A stretch of DNA of 64,000 bases from positions 62,001 through 126,000 of the forward strand of contig RDXB01000035.1 of assembly GCA_004292515.1 (NCBI GenBank), read 5' to 3'. This document shows, piece after piece, positions 8,667 to 17,087 of this stretch (position 1 is its first letter; each line of letters starts with the position of its first letter). This DNA is from Oscillatoriales cyanobacterium. Lineage in GTDB: Bacteria; Cyanobacteriota; Cyanobacteriia; CACIAM-69d. The notes under the pieces are model-generated. The model saw only the letters and a program-made list of their open reading frames with translations, ran no database searches and was not told the origin of the DNA. The position numbers and the translations under genes were made by a program.

Positions 8667-9437
8667 ATGATCGATCCGCTATTTTGGCTAGGACTGTCGT
8701 TTCTCATTGTCAGCATTTGTTTGGCGATCGCCCTAGCCGTTGCCATTCCGGCGTTGCAGGAGTTGGGTCGGGCTGCTCGTAGCGCCGAAAAGCTCTTTGA
8801 TACGCTGACGCGCGAGTTGCCGCCCACCCTGGAGGCAATCCGGCTGACGGGGCTAGAAATTAGCGACCTGACTGACGATATGACCAGCGGCGTGCAGAGT
8901 GCCGGACAGGTGGTGCAAAAAGTGGATGATGGCCTAGACCGGGCCCGGCGGCAGGCTCGGCGCGTGGGTTCGACCGCCCGCCGCGCTGCTGTGGGGTTGC
9001 AGGCCGCTTGGCAAGCCTTGACCCAACCCAATCGCGATCGCCGACGACTGGAGCCAAGGGCTGACGGTCGCAACGAGGGTGGCCAACGGGGGCGCGATCG
9101 CCTCGCCAGTACCGACCGCTCAGGAGGCGATCGCTCAGGAGGTGATCGCTCAGGAGGTGATCGCTACGGCCTGCCTAGTGGTCAGCCCTGGGGCGGAGAT
9201 GAGCAAGACGATCGCTATCCAGACCAGCCCTACGGCCATCCCGAAGCATTAGCGGATTATGACGACGAGACGGACAATGGAGCAGAGGGCCTGTATGGTG
9301 ACTCGGCCTATGGCCTTGAGTACGAACCTGCCTTGGCCGCAGAAGCGAGCGATGATGGGGATGCCTTGGATGGAGTGGCTGACATTGCCCGTTGCAGCGG
9401 CGAACCGACCGTCGATGGGCGATCGCTGGGGTCATAA
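8667..9437 (+). CDS. DUF948-type membrane protein with repetitive acidic tail
   Basis: This is a 256-residue protein. Residues 1-30 form one transmembrane helix (LFWLGLSFLIVSICLAIALAVAIPAL). Residues 30-110 form a long helix with the DUF948 pattern (TLTRELPPTLEAIRLTG and VQSAGQVVQKVDDGLDRAR). The rest is low complexity: an RSGGD repeat encoded by a 15-bp tandem array (9121-9165), then an acidic Asp/Glu/Tyr-rich tail. The function is unknown; an envelope or septum-associated scaffold is possible. It lies 11 bases upstream of the chosen cca start, suggesting a three-gene operon with the YtxH-like gene. Confidence 0.7.
   Translation: MIDPLFWLGLSFLIVSICLAIALAVAIPALQELGRAARSAEKLFDTLTRELPPTLEAIRLTGLEISDLTDDMTSGVQSAGQVVQKVDDGLDRARRQARRVGSTARRAAVGLQAAWQALTQPNRDRRRLEPRADGRNEGGQRGRDRLASTDRSGGDRSGGDRSGGDRYGLPSGQPWGGDEQDDRYPDQPYGHPEALADYDDETDNGAEGLYGDSAYGLEYEPALAAEASDDGDALDGVADIARCSGEPTVDGRSLGS
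9121..9165 (+). repeat. in-frame 15-bp tandem repeat containing a HIP1-like core
   Basis: Three copies of CAGGAGG(C/T)GATCGCT lie inside the DUF948 gene and encode repeated Arg-Ser-Gly-Gly-Asp. Each unit carries a GATCGCT core related to HIP1, so expansion has multiplied the HIP1-like motif without breaking the frame. Confidence 0.9.
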
Positions 9438-9448
9438 TCCTCGCGCCG

Positions 9449-10723
9449 ATGACTATCTTGATTCCCATGCCTGCATCGTTGCGTCCCACTGGGCTTGACC
9501 CCCAAACCTGGCCGATCGCCCTGAGCGATCTCCCCACCACGGCCTACTTGGTGGGTGGGGCGGTGCGTGATGCCCTGCTGGGCCGCTGCCGAGCAGAGCT
9601 AGATCTGGACTTTGTGGTGGAAGGGGGGGCGATCGAGCTGGCCCGGTCGATCGCTGGCCGCTACGGAGCGGGTTTTGTGGTGCTCGATCGCGAACGGGCG
9701 ATCGCTCGGGTGGCTTTTGCCGCCGGAACCCTAGACTTTGCCCAGCAGGTGGGAGCCTCGATCGAAGCAGACTTACAACGGCGCGACTTCACCATCAATG
9801 CGATCGCCTACCAACCCCATCACCAGCAGTGGATTGACCCGCTCAACGGTCGCGGCGATTTAGCCCAGCAGCAATTGCGGATGGTGAGTCCAGCCAACTT
9901 AACAGACGATCCGCTACGTCTGTTGCGAGCCTATCGCCTGAGTGCCCAACTGGACTTTGCCATCGAGCCGACCACCGCTGCCACCCTTGCCGCGCAGGCT
10001 CCTAATTTGGCGCGGGTGGCCGCCGAGCGCGTGCGCACCGAGCTGGACTATTTATTAGAAACCACCGTTGCCGATCGAACCCTACAAGCAATCAATCAGG
10101 CGGGGCTGTTAGCGGACTGGTTGCCACCCTTGACCCCAGTGCAGTACCAAGCCCTAACCGCTCTGGGCAGTGCCGCCGAAGCCCTTTGGCAACTGTGGCC
10201 CACTGCCCCGATCGCCCAGCCCTTGCTCAATGGTCGATCGGCCATGGCAACGGCCCGCCTCGCCAACCTGCTGGGTCAGGACTTGATGGTGGCCGGAGCG
10301 GCCCTCGATCGCCTGAAGGTCAGCCGAGCCGATCGCCGCAGCCTGCTAGCCGTGGTGGCGGCCCTAGGCAGTCTGCCAGCCAGTACCCCATCTCAACCCC
10401 TGGATCGAGCCGGTCAATATGCCTTTTGTAAGGCGGCGGGCGACAGCTTTCTGGCGGCGGCCCTGTTGGCGATCGCTCGGGGCACACTGCCCAACCGATT
10501 GGCAGAGGCGATCGCCCGTTGGCAAGATCCGAGCGATCGCCTAGCCCACCCCTGCTCACCAATCACGGGAACCGACCTGATGGCTGCCCTGAACCTGCCG
10601 CGCGGGCCGGTGGTGGGGCAACTGTTGCTGGCCCTGGAGCGAGCATCGGCGATCGAACAATTGAGTTCTCCCACAGAAGCCCTGGCCTACGCGCACCAAT
10701 GGCTGGCCCAGAGAGAAGCCTAG
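9449..10723 (+). CDS. cca: CCA tRNA nucleotidyltransferase (or poly(A) polymerase relative)
   Basis: This 424-residue class II nucleotidyltransferase repairs or adds the 3' CCA end of tRNAs. Motifs from the ATG at 9449: GGAVRDALLGR (36-46), the metal-binding DLDF aspartates (52 and 54), RRDFTINAIA (111-120) and DPLRLLRAYRLSAQ with the ERVRTEL helix. The C-terminal half lacks the CBS and DHH domains found in larger cyanobacterial homologues, so this is the short form. An in-frame ATG six codons downstream (9467) is an alternative start. Distinguishing the CCA-adding from the A-adding or poly(A) form needs phylogeny. Confidence 0.88.
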   Translation: MTILIPMPASLRPTGLDPQTWPIALSDLPTTAYLVGGAVRDALLGRCRAELDLDFVVEGGAIELARSIAGRYGAGFVVLDRERAIARVAFAAGTLDFAQQVGASIEADLQRRDFTINAIAYQPHHQQWIDPLNGRGDLAQQQLRMVSPANLTDDPLRLLRAYRLSAQLDFAIEPTTAATLAAQAPNLARVAAERVRTELDYLLETTVADRTLQAINQAGLLADWLPPLTPVQYQALTALGSAAEALWQLWPTAPIAQPLLNGRSAMATARLANLLGQDLMVAGAALDRLKVSRADRRSLLAVVAALGSLPASTPSQPLDRAGQYAFCKAAGDSFLAAALLAIARGTLPNRLAEAIARWQDPSDRLAHPCSPITGTDLMAALNLPRGPVVGQLLLALERASAIEQLSSPTEALAYAHQWLAQREA

Positions 10724-10862
10724 CCACCTTTGGGGGTGGATGGTGACAGAAGTGAATCCCTAGCAATCCGGCAGCAATCCGGCAGCAAGACAGCGATCGC
10801 AATCCAAAATCGCAAGGCGATCGAGATGCGCTATGCTAGGTGGGCTGAACGGGGAATGGAAC

Positions 10863-11045
10863 ATGGCAAAGCGCCGCAACCTAAAGAAAGAAAAAGCCCA
10901 ACGTAACCTGGCCTACGCGCGCAAATTCCGCAAGCGCTCCAACAGCGGACGGATGAATCGCTCGCGTCGCCCCTCTGCATCGGCTGAAGCAGAAACCAAT
11001 GAAGAGGAACTGACCACCGAAAGCTCGGAAGGCGCAACGGCCTAG
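10863..11045 (+). CDS. small basic cyanobacterial protein
   Basis: This 60-residue protein is very basic in its first half (AKRRNLKKEKAQRNLAYARK) and acidic at its end (TNEEELTTESSEG). The ATG at 10863 is preceded by GGGGAA. I recognise the N-terminal pattern as a small conserved protein seen in cyanobacteria, without a known function. The charge suggests nucleic-acid or ribosome binding. A strong hairpin follows at 11191-11230. Confidence 0.65.
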   Translation: MAKRRNLKKEKAQRNLAYARKFRKRSNSGRMNRSRRPSASAEAETNEEELTTESSEGATA

Positions 11046-11190
11046 AGTCTGCCTTGATCGCTGAGAATTTGCTCGCCGGAACTCCACCGCTGGGAACTCG
11101 TCGCGATCAATCGCTGGGACTAGAGCATCGGAAGGCAACCTCACTGGGGTTAACCCACGTGCAGGTGGCGATCGCCCACCGCAACCTGAT

Positions 11191-11230
11191 CAAAACCGCG
11201 ATAGACCCTTGCTGGTCGTCGCGGTTTTGG
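11191..11230 (+). terminator. hairpin terminator after the small basic protein gene
   Basis: CAAAACCGCGA (11191-11201) pairs almost perfectly with TCGCGGTTTTG (11219-11229), with a loop of about 17 nt. The T run is inside the 3' arm (GGTTTTGGTATTTGTT). It lies 145 bases after the stop at 11045 and could act in either direction. Confidence 0.65.
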
Positions 11231-11359
11231 TATTTGTTGGGAACAATGTTGAGCGCAAATATTGAGCGCGAATATTGAGCACAATTGAGTTGGGAAACAA
11301 CCGGGCGATCGCATCGCTCCAGGGAACCAAATCGCTCCAGGGAGCCAAGAGGAGGCGGC

Positions 11360-12310
11360 ATGAGTGCAAACCCGTCGATCACGCTGATCTATAGCGATGA
11401 GTTTTTGCTGCATGACACGGGCTGGGGCCATCCAGAACGGCCCGATCGCCTGCGGGCCATTGTGGCTGCCCTCCAGTCGGCCCCCTTTGCCGAGCGGCTG
11501 GTTTGGCAGAGTCCCCAGGCAGTATCGGAACAAACCGACCCGATCGATTCCCTAACGGCAGCGATCGAGCGGGCCCACGATCGCACCTACATCCAACAGG
11601 TGCGGGAGCTGGCCAACCGTGGCGGCGGGCAACTGGACATGGACACACCCGTTTCCCCCCGCAGCTATGAAGTGGCTCGGCTAGCGGTGCAGGCTTGGCT
11701 CGATGGCATGGAACAGGCGATCGCCACTGGGCAGCAGGTTTTTGTGGCGGCACGGCCCCCGGGTCACCATGCCCTGCGCCATCGGGGGATGGGATTTTGC
11801 CTCTTTGCCAACGCAGCGATCGCGGCGTTTCATGCGCTCGATCGTCCCGAAATTCAGCGGGTAGCGATCGTTGACTGGGATGTACATCACGGCAACGGCA
11901 CTGAGGCGATCGTCAAAGATTGCCCCGAGATTGCCTATTGTTCAATTCACCAAATGCCCGCCTATCCCGGCACTGGCCGCCCCCGCGAGGACGATCGCGA
12001 TCGGCATTTGTTGAACCTGCCCGTGTCGCCCGGAGCCACCGCCGCTGACTATCGAACCGCCGTTGAAGATTCCCTGCTGCCCTTTTTGCGATCGTTTGGG
12101 CCGGATTTGCTGATTGTGAGTGCAGGCTACGATGCCAACCAAGCCGACCCCCTGTCCCAGGTACAGCTCCAACCGACCGACTACGGCTGGCTAACCCAAC
12201 AACTACTGAACCTGACGCGATCCGTGGTGTTCGGGCTTGAAGGTGGCTATGATTTGGAGAGTTTAGCCGCGTCGGTTTGCGAAACAATTGCCGCCTTCGA
12301 GCCATCTTGA
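11360..12310 (+). CDS. histone deacetylase family (deacetylase/amidohydrolase) protein
   Basis: This 316-residue zinc hydrolase has the arginase/deacetylase fold, and bacterial members remove acyl groups from polyamines, lysines or small molecules. Visible motifs are HPERPDRL near the N-terminus, ARPPGHHA (catalytic His pair), DWDVHHGNGTE (zinc Asp and His), GYDAN and LEGGYD. The start at ATG 11360 is chosen because AGAGGAGG precedes it by a normal spacing. The substrate cannot be read from the sequence. It is flanked by a hairpin upstream and a 360-base gap downstream. Confidence 0.9.
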   Translation: MSANPSITLIYSDEFLLHDTGWGHPERPDRLRAIVAALQSAPFAERLVWQSPQAVSEQTDPIDSLTAAIERAHDRTYIQQVRELANRGGGQLDMDTPVSPRSYEVARLAVQAWLDGMEQAIATGQQVFVAARPPGHHALRHRGMGFCLFANAAIAAFHALDRPEIQRVAIVDWDVHHGNGTEAIVKDCPEIAYCSIHQMPAYPGTGRPREDDRDRHLLNLPVSPGATAADYRTAVEDSLLPFLRSFGPDLLIVSAGYDANQADPLSQVQLQPTDYGWLTQQLLNLTRSVVFGLEGGYDLESLAASVCETIAAFEPS

Positions 12311-12670
12311 GGATTGTCGCCTCCCGCCTCAAACAAGCGCTAGGATGGGGCCGGGCGACATAATCACCCTAAAAACCTCGGACGCGGAAAACCAACCCTG
12401 TAGCCTAGAATGGGGGGAGTCATTGCACGATCCAATCTGCGATTCTTTTTGATCGCAAGCCGACAACCCGAGCAAATTGCCATGATGGCCGGCATGGGAG
12501 GCGATCGCCAACTACCAACAACCGTTGCGCCGTTCCTGCGCGCCCCTGTTGACTAGTGGCTCAATTGACCCCAGTGCTACCGATTCTGTAGCCCTGACAC
12601 ACCAATTGCCCGATCGCAACTCCATACAATACTTGCAGGGGCCAGTTCACCACCTTAAAAGAGGCAAGCT
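12311..12670. other. intergenic region before the 12671 gene
   Basis: About 360 bases with no supportable gene. A few HIP1-like sites and short words such as CCGGGCGACATAATCACCC are present, with no clear regulatory motif. Confidence 0.4.
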
Positions 12671-12988
12671 ATGCTACACCGCAAGATTTATCAGCTCTGC
12701 TGTGACGGCCAGGAAGTTTGCATATTCCTGCGCGATCAGCAGCGCTGGATCGAGCGCGCACAAATTCTCGACATTGAAGGCGACCTCGTGACCCTGCGCT
12801 ACGAAACCGAAGAGGACGACGAAAACTGTGCCTGGGAAGAAATGGTGCGACTCGAAAGCATCGGCTCGGTGACGCGCAAGCTAGCTTCAGTCTCGCGGCG
12901 CAGTGTCTTAGACCTGCCGGTGGCGGAAGACTGCCCTGAGGCCGAACAAATTCGCAAACACTCGGATAAGCAAGACGCAGATAAATAG
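12671..12988 (+). CDS. conserved small cyanobacterial protein (DUF6679-like)
   Basis: This 105-residue acidic protein contains YQLCCDGQEVCIFLRDQQ, IEGDLVTLRYE and CAWEEMVRLESIGSVTRKL. I recognise this pattern as a family nearly restricted to cyanobacteria (probably DUF6679) with no assigned function. The beta-rich core suggests a small barrel or SH3-like fold, which is inference. It is followed by two hairpins and faces convergent pdhA. Confidence 0.7.
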   Translation: MLHRKIYQLCCDGQEVCIFLRDQQRWIERAQILDIEGDLVTLRYETEEDDENCAWEEMVRLESIGSVTRKLASVSRRSVLDLPVAEDCPEAEQIRKHSDKQDADK

Positions 12989-13150
12989 CGCATCGACCGC
13001 GCGGTCAAACCTAGATTGAGACTGGCCTAGATTGAGGCTGGGGTGAGGGTTATCTAACCCGTTCGATCGCGCAATCAGGACGATCGCCAGTTTCAGTCTT
13101 GACCGAGAGCTAAACGATCAACCCCAGCCTAAATCTGAATTCGATCCACC

Positions 13151-13186
13151 ATACCGGGGGTGGGGCCTAGCTCCCACTCCCGGTAT
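13151..13186 (+). terminator. hairpin after the 12671-12988 gene
   Basis: ATACCGGGGGTGGG (13151-13164) pairs with CTCCCACTCCCGGTAT (13171-13186), with minor mismatch. It is followed by TTGTC and lies 160 bases downstream of the stop. Confidence 0.6.
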
Positions 13187-13217
13187 TTGTCAGGAAACTC
13201 CAGAAAATTACAACAGT

Positions 13218-13250
13218 AACGGCAGGAAAGCATGATGCTCTCCTGCCGTT
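13218..13250. terminator. near-perfect hairpin in the convergent interval before pdhA
   Basis: AACGGCAGGA (13218-13227) pairs perfectly with TCCTGCCGTT (13241-13250), and AGCAT/ATGCT extends the stem inward. TTTTA follows on the plus strand. This is a good intrinsic terminator for plus-strand transcripts. The fold is symmetric, so it may also stop pdhA transcripts that read past the repeat at 13334-13458. Confidence 0.75.
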
Positions 13251-13333
13251 TTATGTGGTCGTTTTATGTTTCTAAATCTTCAGCCTGAAGATCTTGTTGC
13301 TAAATCTTCAGCTTCAAGATCTTCAGCCCTTTA

Positions 13334-13458
13334 GAACCTGTCATCAGTTAGTCTGCAACCCTGATTCCGCCATGCCGAGATCGGGAGGGACAAGCTATTC
13401 AAGCCCTTGATTTCAGACTCATGATTTCAGACTCATTTTGGGAGACGATGACACCCCC
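13334..13458 (-). mobile_element. family A MITE-like element at the pdhA stop codon
   Basis: This degenerate 125-bp copy is related to 63150-63292. It carries TGTCATCAGTTAGTCTGCAA, CCCTGATTCC, GATTTCAGACTCAT (duplicated inside) and GACGATGACACCCCC. It is flanked by TA at 13332-13333 and 13459-13460. The right TA plus the first element base forms the TAG stop of pdhA. The palindromic core is eroded (CAAGCTATTCAAGCCCTTG). Confidence 0.75.
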
Positions 13459-14492
13459 TAATCTTCGGCAAAAATGTACTTGTAAAGATCCTTGGGATCA
13501 GGCTCGGGGCTGCCGAGCGCAAACTGAACCGCATCGTTTACCAATTCTTGGACGTTGCGATCAATCTCCTTCAGTTCCTCGGCGGTGGCCAGGCCTTCGC
13601 CCGTGAGGTGGTCGGCCAAGCGTGCGATCGGGTCGCGCTTGCTCCACACGTCTTTTTCTTCCTTGGCGCGCAGTTCATCAGGATCCGCCAGAGAGTGGCC
13701 GCGGAAACGGTAGGTCAGCGCCTCAATCACCGTTGGGCCTTCACCAGCGCGGGCGCGGGCAACTGCCTCTTGGGCCACGCCGCGCACTGCCAACACATCC
13801 ATCCCATCCACTTCTACACCGGGCATCCCAAAAGCTGGGCCCTTTTTGTAGATTTCAGGAACCGAGGTGGCGCGTTCGTGGGCCATCCCGATCGCCCACT
13901 TGTTATTTTCGATCACGTAAATGATCGGTAGCTTCCAGAGCGCCGCCATGTTCAAACATTCAAAGAACTGGCCGTTGTTGGCTGCCCCATCCCCGAAGAA
14001 ACAAACCGTCACCCCATCGGAGCTAGGATCATTCATTGCTTCGCGGCGATACTTGCTTTGGAAGGCAACCCCCGTAGCTACCGGAATCCCTTCAGACACG
14101 AATGCATAGCCACCCAACAGCCGGTGTGGCTCTGAGAACAAGTGCATCGAGCCGCCACGGCCCTTGCTGCAGCCGGTGACTTTGCCAAACAGTTCCGACA
14201 TTACTTCGCGCGCCGGCACACCTGCGCTCAGGGCATGGACGTGATCGCGATAGGTACTGGCCACGTAGTCGTTGGCATCCCGGCGCAGGGCGCGAATTAC
14301 CCCGGTCGAAATAGCCTCTTGGCCGTTGTAGAGGTGGACGAAGCCAAACATCTTGCCGCGATAGTACATCTCGGCGCACTTGTCTTCAAAGAGGCGACCC
14401 AACACCATGTCTTCGTAGAGCATTAGCCCTTCTTCGCGGGTGACGGTGGCGCGGGTGGTCGGGGTTGCAGGAAGTACGCGTTCTTGTACCAT
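13458..14492 (-). CDS. pdhA: pyruvate dehydrogenase E1 component subunit alpha
   Basis: This 344-residue thiamine-diphosphate subunit of the pyruvate dehydrogenase complex decarboxylates pyruvate. Motifs include [33 protein letters not shown], the ThDP/Mg motif beginning GDGAANNG and ending [10 protein letters not shown], and the phosphorylation-loop-like [15 protein letters not shown] chose ATG 14492 (MVQERVLP) because homologues start there, although the frame stays open 26 codons upstream. The last codons GAA-GAT are followed by a TAG stop lying on the edge of a family A element. The beta subunit is not adjacent, as is usual in cyanobacteria. Confidence 0.96.
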   Translation of the reverse strand: MVQERVLPATPTTRATVTREEGLMLYEDMVLGRLFEDKCAEMYYRGKMFGFVHLYNGQEAISTGVIRALRRDANDYVASTYRDHVHALSAGVPAREVMSELFGKVTGCSKGRGGSMHLFSEPHRLLGGYAFVSEGIPVATGVAFQSKYRREAMNDPSSDGVTVCFFGDGAANNGQFFECLNMAALWKLPIIYVIENNKWAIGMAHERATSVPEIYKKGPAFGMPGVEVDGMDVLAVRGVAQEAVARARAGEGPTVIEALTYRFRGHSLADPDELRAKEEKDVWSKRDPIARLADHLTGEGLATAEELKEIDRNVQELVNDAVQFALGSPEPDPKDLYKYIFAED

Positions 14493-15901
14493 TTCGCGGG
14501 TGCTGGTGTTGCGGGCTATCGATCGAGTGGGTTGACCGAGCGAGTCGGCCTGGTTAGCGATCGCACCCAATGAGGAACGGCGATCGCGCCTGAGTCAACC
14601 CAAATACCTGGAAAATTGCTCGGGAATCCAGTTAGCTATAGTACCGGACTTTGGTAATCCGCGCGCGGCCGGGGCGATCGAAGCCGTCCATTGGGTTGGG
14701 GTGGCTGCCAAGTGTCCCCCGATCACCGCCCTGGGATTTTCTGGTGTCCAAGAACGCCGCATTCCCATGAGCAACAAGCAATTCCATGACCACAGCGTCT
14801 TGACCCCGAGCTGAAGGGACTCGATCGACAGCACTGGAACTGAATGCTAAAAACTGGACGTTGAAATACACCCAAGACCTACGCCTGAAAAATTTCCATA
14901 AGCGAACGCCCCAACCCGCTATTGAATCAACCTGCGAGAAAGGGCGCGATCAGTACGCTATTTGGAATGGTCTGCGGACTAACTCAGTCTAGGTCAGCCC
15001 AGATCCATCAATAATAGAACTTAGAACTTGGAGTCAAGTCTTCGTTATCTTTGGCTTGTTCCAGCCGTTATGGACGGCCAGAATGGGCGAGAACACGAGC
15101 AAAATTGAAGCGACAGAAATGACAGTTTTAGACAACGCAAAGTGGTGAGAACAACCAGTCTTAAGCAACAACTGGCAAAGACGGGGGAGTGCCATCAAGT
15201 GGTTATCACAAGCTGCCAAAAGCCTTACATCGCAAGGGCTTCGATGCTGGAAGTGATTGTTTAACCGGCACTACCCCAAACCAACAACGTTGCGTTTAGC
15301 GATCAAACGACCATCAGAGAGCGATTTAACGGTCTGAGCAATTACCTTTTGGGTAATTCTCGGGCGGTCAATGGTCAACTCTTGTTGACGCAATCACACA
15401 GTCACGGGCCCTAACTCTGGAAATTAACCCTAACGGTGGGGATGAGGCGAAGCAGCTTCTTCAAAACTCCCTTCGACCATGGCAGATGACAGAGCAACAG
15501 GGGCAAACAGAACGATCAAAACTAGCAGTACGGACATTTGCTACCTCCCTCAAACATGATGAGGGTATGGGTAAGATTCGACGAATCAGGATTGTTTTGT
15601 CGGGCTGGGCTGGGGTGCAGTTCACCAACAACCCTATTCTGACGCGATCGAGCGATCAGGGGGGTGATGGGCCAGGCACTTTTTGGCGATCGCAACGGCG
15701 ATCGATGTCGATCTCAGAGCGCTTCCCCAGCGATCGCGATCGCATGTAGGCTCCTCACACCACCCACCGCGTATTCTAGACCGAAAGATCGCAGGTGGGC
15801 TAATAAAAAAGATGTTCTACAGGAGGGCGATCGATTCAGGATTAAAATGGACTGATCTGTTGATCTGACAACGTTTCGTGGACAATCCGCTGCCGACCCC
15901 C
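14493..15901. other. 1.4-kb divergent intergenic region between pdhA and trpC
   Basis: No open frame here looks protein-like, and I recognise no RNA gene. The region has only a few HIP1-like sites, clustered at 15640-15745. A run GGCTCCTCACACC (about 15749-15761) resembles the single-stranded motif of the sRNA Yfr1, but flanking stems and a U tail are lacking. It is unusually long for divergent promoters. Confidence 0.4.
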
Positions 15902-16789
15902 ATGCAAATTCGCCGTATCCAGCCCAACCCTGCGATTGCTGTAGAAATGTTGCGCTACCAGGCCAAGGTTCCCGATGGCGAGCCTCGCAACATTTTAGAA
16001 AAAATTGTCTGGCATAAAGAAGCAGAAGTGGATCGGCTACGCGAAACCATCCCCTTGGTGCAGTTGCAAAAGCAAGTACGCGAAATGCCCGCACCAAAGG
16101 ACTTTTTGGCAGCGCTGCGACAACCACCAGCGCCCCAGCCTGCATTAATCGCGGAGGTCAAAAAAGCATCACCGAGCAAGGGCATCATCCGAGCCGATTT
16201 TGATCCCGTCGCCATTGCCCAAACCTATGAGGCTAACGGTGCTGCTTGCCTCTCAATTTTGACCGATCAGGAATTTTTTCAAGGCAGCTTCGACTATTTA
16301 TCGCAGGTGCGGCAAGCGGTTGATGTGCCCCTATTGTGCAAGGAATTTGTCCTCTATCCTTATCAAGTTTATTTGGCACGATCGCGGGGGGCTGATGCGA
16401 TTTTGCTGATTGCAGCGATCTTGAAAGATGCAGACTTGCAGTATTTCTTGAAGATTATTAACGCCTTGGGGATGACGGCTTTGATTGAAGTTCACACCCT
16501 AGAAGAACTCGATCGCGTCCTGGCCCTTGAAGGGGTGCAGCTAATTGGCATTAATAACCGCAATCTGGAAACCTTTGAGGTGACGCTGGAAACAACCACA
16601 AGCCTGCTAGCACAACGCGGCTCGGCTATCCAAGAGCGCGATATCTTAGTGGTGAGCGAGTCTGGATTGGGAACGCGATCGGATCTCGATCGCGTGATGG
16701 CCGCCGGGGCCAGTGCTGTCTTGGTGGGTGAATCGTTAATGCGTCAAACCGATGTAGCCCAAGCCGTCACAACATTACTCAAGGGCTAA
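15902..16789 (+). CDS. trpC: indole-3-glycerol phosphate synthase
   Basis: This 295-residue (beta/alpha)8 enzyme of tryptophan synthesis converts CdRP to indole-3-glycerol phosphate. Visible motifs are [56 protein letters not shown] and VVSESGL. ATG 15902 ([10 protein letters not shown]) is chosen; a GTG eight codons upstream (15878) is possible. An N-terminal extension of about 35 residues before the barrel (ending near NILEKIV) is normal for cyanobacterial TrpC. It ends in a clear terminator at 16956-16994. Confidence 0.96.
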   Translation: MQIRRIQPNPAIAVEMLRYQAKVPDGEPRNILEKIVWHKEAEVDRLRETIPLVQLQKQVREMPAPKDFLAALRQPPAPQPALIAEVKKASPSKGIIRADFDPVAIAQTYEANGAACLSILTDQEFFQGSFDYLSQVRQAVDVPLLCKEFVLYPYQVYLARSRGADAILLIAAILKDADLQYFLKIINALGMTALIEVHTLEELDRVLALEGVQLIGINNRNLETFEVTLETTTSLLAQRGSAIQERDILVVSESGLGTRSDLDRVMAAGASAVLVGESLMRQTDVAQAVTTLLKG

Positions 16790-16876
16790 ACCTGACTCAT
16801 TGGTTGGACGATTGACCATTCTGCTGGTCATTGCACCGACCAATTGAAGACAGGAAATCCATGAGCAATTCACGCA

Positions 16877-16950
16877 ACATTTACTCACGATATTCACTCG
16901 CGATACTCACTCGTAGTATTCACTCGTGATTCACGACATTTACTCGTGAT
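16877..16950. repeat. short degenerate repeats TTTACTC/ATTCACTCGTGAT
   Basis: About five to six degenerate copies of (A/T)TTCACTCG(T/C)GAT and CATTTACTC(A/G)(C/T)GA follow each other between trpC and its terminator. They look like slippage products and have no coding content. Confidence 0.7.
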
Positions 16951-16955
16951 CCTAT

Positions 16956-16994
16956 GGAGGCAAGATGTTAAAGCACCTTGCCTCCTCTGTTTTT
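16956..16994 (+). terminator. intrinsic terminator of trpC
   Basis: GGAGGCAAG (16956-16964) pairs perfectly with CTTGCCTCC (16977-16985), with a 12-nt loop and a TCTGTTTTT tail (16986-16994). This is the best rho-independent terminator in the window. TAGCCTGTGT-type repeats follow to about 17050. Confidence 0.88.
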
Positions 16995-17087
16995 AGGTAG
17001 GCTGTGTTTTTGCGTAGCCTGTGTCTTGAGATAGCCTGTGTAGGCTGTATCGATGTTGTTGGTTTCTGAATGAGGTAAAAGCATTAC

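Noticed and set aside
15740-15800. Yfr1 sRNA-like CTCCTCACACC word
   Set aside because: The flanking stem-loops and the T-rich terminator of Yfr1 are absent, so the match is likely chance.
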